Assembly (NCBI RefSeq): GCF_036323735.1 | Contig: NC_086031.1 | Location: forward strand, 38,151,225-38,215,224 | Source of the DNA: Rattus norvegicus | Taxonomy: Eukaryota > Chordata > Mammalia > Rodentia > Muridae | DNA: 64,000 nt | Reading direction: 5' to 3' | Part shown: one piece after another, positions 57,235-64,000 of the stretch | How positions within the stretch are numbered: position 1 is the stretch's first letter | Layout of the letters: the number at the start of each line of letters is the position of its first letter | Made by a program: the position numbers and the translations under genes | The notes under the pieces: model-generated | What the model saw: only the letters and a program-made list of their open reading frames with translations | Told to the model about the DNA's origin: nothing | The model's database searches: none

Positions 57235-60200
57235 TTGGCAACAAAACAAAGAGAATTAAAGCACACAAACATAACCTCACATCCAAATATGAATATAACG
57301 GGAAGCAATAATCACTATTCCTTAATATCTCTCAACATCAATGGCCTCAACTCCCCAATAAAAAGACATAGATTAACAAACTGGATACGCAACGAGGACC
57401 CTGCATTCTGCTGGCTACAGGAAACACACCTCAGAGACAAAGACAGACATTACCTCAGAGTGAAAGGCTGGAAAAAATTTTCCAAGCAAATGGTCAGAAG
57501 AAGCAAGCTGGAGTAGCCATTCTAATATCAAATAAAATCAATTTTCAACAAAAAGTCATCAAAAAAGATAAGGAAGGACACTTCATATTCATCAAAGGAA
57601 AAATCCACCGAGATGAACTCTCAATCCTAAATATCTATGCCCCAAATACAAGGGCACCTACATATGTAAAAGAAACCTTACTAAAGCTCAAAACACACAT
57701 TGCACCTCACACAATAATAGTGGGAGATTTCAACACCCCACTCTCATCAATGGACAGATCATGGAAACAGAAATTAAACAGAGATGTAGACAGACTAAGG
57801 GAAGTCATGAGCCAAATGGACTTAACGGATATTTATAGAACATTCTATCCTAAAGCAAAAGGATATACCTTCTTCTCAGCTCCTCATGGTACTTTCTCCA
57901 AAATTGACCATATAATTGGTCAAAAAACGGGCCTCAACAGGTACAGAAAGGTAGAAATAATCCCATGCGTGCTATCGGACCACCACGGCCTAAAACTGGT
58001 CTTCAATAACAATCAAGGAAGAATGCCCACATATACTTGGAAATTGAACAATGCTCTACTCAATGATGACCTGGTCAAGGAAGAAATAAAGAAAGAAATT
58101 AAAAACTTTTTAGAATTTAATGAAAATGAAGGTACAACATACCCAAACTTATGGGACACAATGAAAGCTGTGCTAAGAGGAAAACTCATAGCGCTGAGTG
58201 CCTGCAGAAAGAAACAGGAAAGAGCATATGTCAGCAGCTTGACAGCACACCTAAAAGCTCTAGAACAAAAAGAAGCAAATACACCCAGGAGGAGTAGAAG
58301 GCAGGAAATAATCAAACTCAGAGCTGAAATCAACCAAGTAGAAACAAAAAGGACCATAGAAAGAATCAACAGAACCAAAAGTTGGTTCTTTGAGAAAATC
58401 AACAAGATAGATAAACCCTTAGCCAGACTAACGAGAGGACACAGAGAGTGCGTCCAAATTAACAAAATCAGAAATGAAAAGGGAGACATAACAACAGATT
58501 CAGAGGGAATTCAAAAAATCATCAGATCTTACTATAAAAACCTATATTCAACAAAACTTGAAAATCTTCAGGAAATGGACAATTTCCTAGACAGATACCA
58601 GGTATCGAAGTTAAATCAGGAACAGATAAACCAGTTAAACAACCCCATAACTCCTAAGGAAATAGAAGCAGTCATTAAAGGTCTCCCAACCAAAAAGAGC
58701 CCAGGTCCAGACGGGTTTAGTGCAGAATTCTACCAAACCTTCATAGAAGACCTCATACCAATATTATCCAAAGTATTCCACAAAATTGAAACAGATGGAT
58801 CACTACCGAATACCTTCTACGAAGCCACAATTACTCTTATACCTAAACCACACAAAGACACAACAAAGAAAGAGAACTTCAGACCAATTTCCCTTATGAA
58901 TATCGACGCAAAAATACTCAACAAAATTCTGGCAAACCGAATCCAAGAGCACATCAAAACAATCATCCACCATGACCAAGTAGGCTTCCTCCCAGGCATG
59001 CAGGGATGGTTTAATATACGGAAAACCATCAACGTGATCCATTATATAAACAAACTGAAAGAACAAAACCACATGATCATTTCATTAGACGCTGAGAAAG
59101 CATTTGACAAAATTCAACACCCCTTCATGATAAAAGTCCTGGAAAGAATAGGAATTCAAGGCCCATACCTGAACATAGTAAAAGCCATATACAGCAAACC
59201 AGTTGCTAACATTAAACTAAATGGAGAGAAACTCGAAGCAATCCCACTAAAATCAAGGACTAGACAAGGCTGCCCACTCTCTCCTTACTTATTCAATATA
59301 GTTCTTGAACTTCTAGCCAGAGCAATCAGACAACAAAAGGAGGTCAAGGGGATACAGATCGGAAAAGAAGAAGTCAAAATATCACTGTTTGCAGATGATA
59401 TGATAGTATATTTAAGTGATCCCAAAAGTTCCACCAGAGAACTACTAAAGCTGATAAACAACTCCAGCAAAGTGGCTGGGTATAAAATTAACTCAAATAA
59501 ATCAGTTGCTTTCCTCTACACAAAAGAGAAACAAGCCTAGAAAGAAATTAGGGAAACGACAACCTTCATAATAGACCCAAATAATATAAAGTACCTCGGT
59601 GTGACTTTAACCAAGCAAGTAAAAGATCTGTACAATAAGAACTTCAAGACACTGAAGAAGGAAATTGAAGAAGACCTCAGAAGATGGAAAGATCTCCCAT
59701 GCTCATGGATTGGCAGGATTAATATAGTAAAAATGGCCATTTTACCAAAAGCAATCTACAGATTCAATGCAATCCCCATCAAAATACCAATCCAATTCTT
59801 CAAAGAGTTAGACAGAACAATTTGCAAATTCATCTGGAATAACAAAAAACCCAGGATAGCTAAAGCTATCCTCAACAATAAAAGGACTTCAGGGGGAATC
59901 ACTATCCCTGAACTAAAGCAGTATTACAGAGCAATAGTGATAAAAACTGCATGGTATTGGTACAGAGACAGACAGATAGACCAATGGAATAGAATTGAAG
60001 ACCCAGAAATGAACCCACACACCTATGGTCACTTGATTTTTGACAAAGGAGCCAAAACCATCAAATGGAAAAAAGATAGCATTTTCAGCAAATGGTGCTG
60101 GTTCAACTGGAGGTCAACATGTAGAAGAATGCAGATCAATCCATGCTTATCACCCTGTACAAAGCTTAAGTCCAAGTGGATCAAGGACCTCCACATCAAA

Positions 60201-61115
60201 CCAGACACACTCAAACTAATAGAAGAAAAACTATGGAAGCATCTGGAACACATGGGCACTGGAAAAAATTTCCTAAACAAAACACCAATGGCTTACGCTC
60301 TAAGATCAAGAATCGACAAATGGGATCTCATAAAACTGCAAAGCTTCTGTAAGGCAAAGGACACTGTGGTTAGGACAAAACGGCAACCAACAGATTGGGA
60401 AAAGATCTTTACCAATCCTACAACAGATAGAGGCCTTATATCCAAAATATACAAAGAACTCAAGAAGTTAGACCGCAGGGAAACAAATAACCCTATTAAA
60501 AAATGGGGTTCAGAGCTAAACAAAGAATTCACAGCTGAGGAATGCCGAATGGCTGAGAAACACCTAAAGAAATGTTCAACATCTTTAGTCATAAGGGAAA
60601 TGCAAGTCAAAACAACCCTGAGATTTCACCTCACACCAGTGAGAATGGCTAAGATCAAAAACTCAGGGGACAACAGATGCTGGCGAGGATGTGGAGGAAG
60701 AGGAACACTCCTCCATTGTTGGTGGGTTTGCAAACTGGTACAACCATTCTGGAAATCAGTCTGGAGAATCCTCAGAAAATTGGACATTGAACTGCCTGAG
60801 GATCCAGCTATACCTCTCTTGGGCATATACCCAAAAGATGCCCCAACATATAAAAAAGACACGTGCTCCACTATGTTCATTGCAGCCTTATTTATAATAG
60901 CCAGAAGCTGGAAAGAACCCAGATGCCCTTCAACAGAGGAATGGATACAGAAAATGTGGTACATCTACACAATGGAATATTACTCAGCTATCAAAAACAA
61001 CGACTTTATGAAATTCGTAGGCAAATGGTTGGAACTGGAAAACATCATCCTGAGTGAGCTAACCCAATCACAGAAAGACATACATGGTATGCACTCATTG
61101 ATAAGTGGCTATTAG
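57235..61115 (+). pseudogene. L1 ORF2 (endonuclease-reverse transcriptase), frameshift plus nonsense
   Basis: ORF2p nicks target DNA and reverse-transcribes L1 RNA. The frame opens just after ORF1. The first in-frame ATG is at 57289. Endonuclease landmarks: Asn of LNINGLN (57340), Glu of QETHL (57421), Asp/Asn of GDFN (57726-57734), Asp of SKIDH (57906), His of SDHH (57981). A one-base loss at about 57470-57475 (A-run in 'GGCTGGAAAAAATTTTCC') shifts the frame and meets a TAG at 57514-57516. The next frame then stays open to 59537. RT includes the FADD catalytic site at 59388-59399. An in-frame TAG at 59538-59540 interrupts it. The same frame resumes and runs to TAG 61113-61115, covering the C-terminal CX3CX7HX4C motif at 60678-60731. 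About 1,290 codons, near the family norm. The catalytic residues examined are all present. Confidence 0.95.
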
Positions 61116-61838
61116 CCCAAATGCTTGAATTACCCTAGATGCCTAGAACAAATGAAACTCAAGACGCATGATCAAAATGTGAATGCTTCACTCCTTCTTT
61201 AAAAGGGGAACAAGAATACCCTTGGCAGGGAAGAGAGAGGCAAAGATTAAAACAGAGACTGAAGGAACACCCATTCAGAGTCTGCCCCACATGTGGCCCA
61301 TACGTATATAGCCACCCAATTAGACAAGATGGATGAAGCAAAGAAGTGCAGACCGACAGAAGCCGGATGTAGATCGCTCCTGAGAGACACAGCCAGAATA
61401 CAGCAAATACAGAGGCGAATGCCAGCAGCAAACCACTGAACTGAGAATAGGACCCCCGTTGAAGGAATCAGAGAAAGAACTGGAAGAGCTTGAAGGTGCT
61501 CGAGACCCCATATGTACAACAATGCCAAGCAACCAGAGCTTCCAGGGACTAAGCCACTACCTAAAGACTATACATGGACTGACCCTGGACTCTGACCTCA
61601 TAGGTAGCAATGAATATCCTAGTAAGAGCACCAGTGGAAGGGGAAGCCCTGGGTCCTGCTAAGACTGAACCCCCAGTGAACTAGACTGGTGGGGGGAGGG
61701 CGGCAATGGGGGGAGGGTTTGGAGGGGAACACCCATAAGGAAGGGGAGGGGGGAAGGGGGATGTTTGCCCGGATACCGGGAAAGGGAATAACACTCGAAA
61801 TGTATATAAGAAATACTCAAGTTAATTAAAAAAAAAAA
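61116..61838 (+). mobile_element. L1 3' UTR and first poly(A)
   Basis: Rat-type 3' UTR colinear with 44216-44951. It has a G-rich tract at 61688-61760 and ends CTCAAGTTAATTAAAA with an 11-A run (61828-61838). The terminal hexamer is AATTAA, where the 44-kb tail has AATAAA (44928) and the 4.1-kb stub has AATAATAAA. Confidence 0.93.
61688..61760 (+). other. G-rich tract with G-quadruplex potential
   Basis: At least five runs of three or more G on the sense strand (GGGGGGAGGG, GGGGGGAGGG, GGGG, GGGGAGGGGGG, GGGGG). Equivalent tracts occur at 44790-44867 and 37912-37941. Rat L1 3' UTR polypurine tracts are known to adopt non-B structures. Here this is inferred from sequence. Confidence 0.7.
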
Positions 61839-61903
61839 GAAAATAGGAGAATCAAATATTGAAGGCATCACTCTTGCTTTAATAAAGGCCCCGAACATGC
61901 AAC
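61839..61903 (+). other. 3'-transduced tag with AATAAA signal
   Basis: 65 bp of ordinary, non-L1 sequence between two A-runs and inside the target-site duplication. AATAAA at 61881-61886 lies 18-23 bases before the second A-run, the normal spacing for cleavage. It is explained by a source L1 transcript that read past its own weak signal into flanking DNA. Confidence 0.88.
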
Positions 61904-61906
61904 AAA

Positions 61907-61922
61907 AAAAATGTACTACATA
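61907..61922. repeat. Full-length L1 target-site duplication, right copy
   Basis: AAAAATGTACTACATA, identical to 55224-55239, contiguous with the second A-run (61904-61911). Confidence 0.95.
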
Positions 61923-62026
61923 AAAACAATGTGAGAGTAAAATTATGGTGAGGAAATGCTCAGGAAATTAGAAAACATTCTCAAAGTAAGCAATTTCTTA
62001 ACCTCACATCTCAATGTAGTCTAGAT

Positions 62027-62212
62027 CAGTGATTTTCAACCTGTGAGCCATGAGTCCTTTGAGGTCAAATATCAGATATCCTACATATCAGCTCTTTACA
62101 TTATGCTTCATTAATAACAGCAAAATTACAATTAAGTAGCAATGAAATCATTTTATAGTTCCATAACACGAAGAACTGTGTTAAACAGCAATAGTAAGGT
62201 TGATGAACACTG
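62027..62212. mobile_element. hAT-type MITE (URR1-like)
   Basis: Terminal inverted repeats CAGTGATTTTCAACCT and AGGTTGATGAACACTG agree at 13 of 16 positions. The interior has 'agcaaaattacaattaagtagc' and 'gaactgtgttaaa', typical of a non-autonomous hAT-Charlie repeat. No transposase. An 8-bp duplication is not clear. Confidence 0.75.
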
Positions 62213-62742
62213 TGGATATAGATACACATGTATTTCAATACCCACAGTCAACTCTATGAAAAAATATAGTCTACAAAGGAAGTCACAAAAACTTTAAAAG
62301 TGAATGAATAAATAATTATTTATATTTTGACCACAAAAGTAAATATGTACAAAACAAATACATATCACCAAAATATTAATCATGTTCATTAAATTGAAAC
62401 AAATGCATATAAAATTCTAACTTGAAAAAGGAAGCAATTAAAATACATTTATAATAAATCACACTCGTTTCAATAATAGATCCAGGGATTTTATGAATTT
62501 GTGCATGGTTGGTGTTGTCCTCAAGAAGAATTAAAACCTGCCTGAGCACCTTTGAACTCAGATGGTCTATGTGACTTGTAAGGCTGGCAAATGATTAATA
62601 TAGACAAAGATTGATGTGAAAGGATTTGTGGTGTTTTTGTTGTCAATGGGGAAAGCACGTATCTGCTAAGCAATTGCTTACACTCACTTAAGCATGTGAT
62701 CCTGTAAAGTCATATTTTACCAAAAGTAGTCTCACATGTAAT
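62213..62742. other. AT-rich DNA, no gene seen
   Basis: No recognised feature. Confidence 0.5.
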
Positions 62743-62749
62743 ACACACA

Positions 62750-62781
<32 letters not shown>
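62743..62781. repeat. (AC)n microsatellite
   Basis: About 19 units with a GCGC interruption. Confidence 0.97.
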
Positions 62782-62783
<2 letters not shown>

Positions 62784-63247
62784 GTTTACTTTATATTCTC
62801 AGAAAATGTAAATTTAAAAGTATAAGATTTTAAAGCAATTTTGTTATAAACAATGAAGCAGGGGCCACATATAATGTGGCTGATATGATGATTTATTTAC
62901 CTTTCCATACTACTATGCACACATACACATGGTTTATACTACCAGTGGAATTGATCATAGTTTGGAAGCATTTGAATTAGAGTCCCTACATCACTGAAGT
63001 AGGAAATATGTGTGACTAGACTGGGGCCAAGATCCCTGATTCAACAGCCTTGCTCAAAAGCTCCTGCACTTCATGGTGTTTCTCTGCCCTGAGAAGGGCT
63101 TAGAATTTCCAGAAAACATATTTGTCAGAAGACCTTCATTCTCAAAGACTCATAAATTATTTGAGACACTAATTAAGAGCCTTAGATTTGCTTGTCTTAC
63201 TGTGCAATTAGGATATTCCCAAACTTGTTCTTCCATAAAATTCATAA
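62782..63247. other. No gene seen
   Basis: Unrecognised unique DNA. The open frame entering 63073-63363 is partly inside the ID SINE. Confidence 0.5.
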
Positions 63248-63263
63248 CAACTGCTTTGAATTT
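63248..63263. repeat. ID SINE target-site duplication, left copy
   Basis: CAACTGCTTTGAATTT, perfect 16-bp match to 63352-63367. Confidence 0.93.
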
Positions 63264-63351
63264 CTTTTTTCTTTTTCCTGAGCTGGGGACCGAACCCAGG
63301 GCCTTGTGCTTCCTAGGCAAGCGCTCTACCGCTGAGCTAAATCCCCAACCC
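63264..63351 (-). mobile_element. ID SINE (BC1/tRNA-Ala-derived), antisense
   Basis: The minus strand reads GGGGTTGGGGATTTAGCTC (box A), AGCGGTAGAGCGCTTGCC, then GGGTTCGGTCCCCAGCTC (box B) and an A-rich tail. Length and near-consensus sequence indicate a young copy, and ID expansion is characteristic of rat. A perfect 16-bp duplication flanks it. The internal pol III boxes look intact, but transcription is not shown. Confidence 0.95.
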
Positions 63352-63367
63352 CAACTGCTTTGAATTT
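63352..63367. repeat. ID SINE target-site duplication, right copy
   Basis: CAACTGCTTTGAATTT, identical to 63248-63263. Confidence 0.93.
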
Positions 63368-63429
63368 TAGAATGCCAGGACAAATGTTCCAGAAAATTTC
63401 AGATGGTTGACTTAGAACCTGAAAACATT

Positions 63430-63898
63430 TACCATGTATATACACACATATGACATGCACATACTCACATATGATGTGCACATACCATATAGTTGTACAA
63501 ACATGACATACTATCTATATACATAAATACATAACACTAATATAAACATGCCACAAACATCACATATATACCACACAATGCATTATACAAAAACTATATA
63601 CACATGCCACAAACGTATACACCATACAGAAACATCAATCTCATCCATCTCCCTCAGGGCTTTTTTACGTACACATTACACAAATATTCCACATCATCAC
63701 ACTCATCACATATGTACCACACACACAATATATACCATATATCATATACATATACTATGCACTCTCCCCACACACATATCACATAAACATCATCCACAAA
63801 CACAGATCACAAACACATCAAACCTACACACACACATCATCATCATCATCAACAACAACAACAACATCCACAAACACAGATAATAAACACATCAAATC

Positions 63899-63942
<44 letters not shown>
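63430..63942. repeat. CA/CATA-rich low-complexity region with local duplication
   Basis: Mixed CACAT, CATA, (CAT)n (about 63834-63850), (AAC)n (63850-63864) and a terminal (CA)n at 63907-63942. A 74-bp offset duplication starts 'CATCCACAAACACAGAT' at 63791 and again at 63865. Open frames here are repeat translation. Confidence 0.9.
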
Positions 63943-63943
<1 letters not shown>

Positions 63944-64000
63944 CCTATACATCAAACCACATACGCAAAACACATATCCCTTATCTCCCATAAATGACAC

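Larger units (their letters stand above)
55240..61906 (+). mobile_element. Nearly full-length rat L1 with 3' transduction
   Basis: One insertion of about 6.67 kb. In order it has two 5' UTR units (55241 and 55845), ORF1 (56154-57229), ORF2 (57235-61115), 3' UTR (61116-61827), poly(A) (61828-61838), a 65-bp non-L1 tag (61839-61903) and a second A-run, all inside a perfect 16-bp duplication that starts in an A-run as expected for L1 endonuclease sites. The first base, G at 55240, fits an untemplated cap-type G. Structure and near identity to other young tails here indicate a recent insertion. Three lesions (two frameshifts, one nonsense) predict it cannot mobilise itself. It could still be transcribed. 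Confidence 0.97.

Noticed and set aside
57235..57516. Treating the first ORF2 piece as a separate endonuclease gene
   Set aside because: It is the N-terminus of ORF2 cut by a frameshift. The next frame continues the same domain.
1..64000. CRISPR arrays, operons, prophage, rRNA or cellular tRNA genes
   Set aside because: Composition and repeats are those of a mammalian genome. tRNA-like sequences are SINE heads, and direct repeats are microsatellites or a minisatellite.

Overview
The window is vertebrate nuclear DNA from a murid rodent, most likely rat (Rattus norvegicus). Diagnostic content is a nearly full-length rat-type L1 with its GC-rich 5' promoter region and G-rich 3' tract, an ID (BC1-type) SINE, B1, B3-like and B4-like SINEs, Lx-type older L1s, rodent LTR-like repeats and many long (CA)n and other microsatellites. 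No cellular protein-coding gene can be called. It reads as an AT-rich, repeat-dense intergenic or intronic interval. The only long open frames belong to L1, and other open frames are low-complexity artefacts or repeat frames.

Layout. 1-4.1 kb: SINEs, (GATA)n and (AATG)n, a small minisatellite, an L1 3' end nested in a SINE, and a 118-bp L1 stub. 4.1-6.6 kb: an imperfect inverted duplication of an L1-like 3' end with (CA)n. 6.6-13.7 kb: scattered SINEs, a MIR and unique DNA. 13.7-14.1 kb: an LTR-like element with a 9-bp flanking repeat. 14.2-18.9 kb: an internally deleted Lx-type L1 ending in a GAT/GGT microsatellite. 19-29 kb: mostly unique AT-rich DNA with old repeats. 29.5-30.15 kb: a twin-primed (5'-inverted) L1. 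30.5-32.6 kb: L2 and old mammalian L1. 33.9-38.4 kb: a second internally deleted L1 followed by another L1 3' end and (CA)n. 38.4-55.2 kb: SINEs, old L1, L1 3' ends, and two splice-like segments near 39.47 and 41.14 kb that may be candidate exons. 55.22-61.92 kb: the L1 showpiece. 61.9-64 kb: a hAT-like MITE, an ID SINE and CA-rich low complexity.

The main element, 55240-61906 on the plus strand, has two 604-bp-period 5' UTR units, ORF1 (one frameshift), ORF2 (one frameshift and one nonsense codon), a 3' UTR with a G-rich tract, a poly(A), then 65 bp of non-L1 sequence carrying AATAAA and a second poly(A). All of this lies inside a perfect 16-bp target-site duplication. This is a 3' transduction. 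Its own terminal signal reads AATTAA where two sister tails read AATAAA or AATAATAAA, which fits read-through. The coding lesions mean this copy should not mobilise itself.

Family names rest on recall of rodent repeat consensus sequences, not on a database search. Old-repeat boundaries are approximate (tens of bases). No previously undescribed system was found. The observations most worth checking are the transduction tag, the inverted duplication, the 9-bp duplication around an LTR-like element, and the candidate exon pair.
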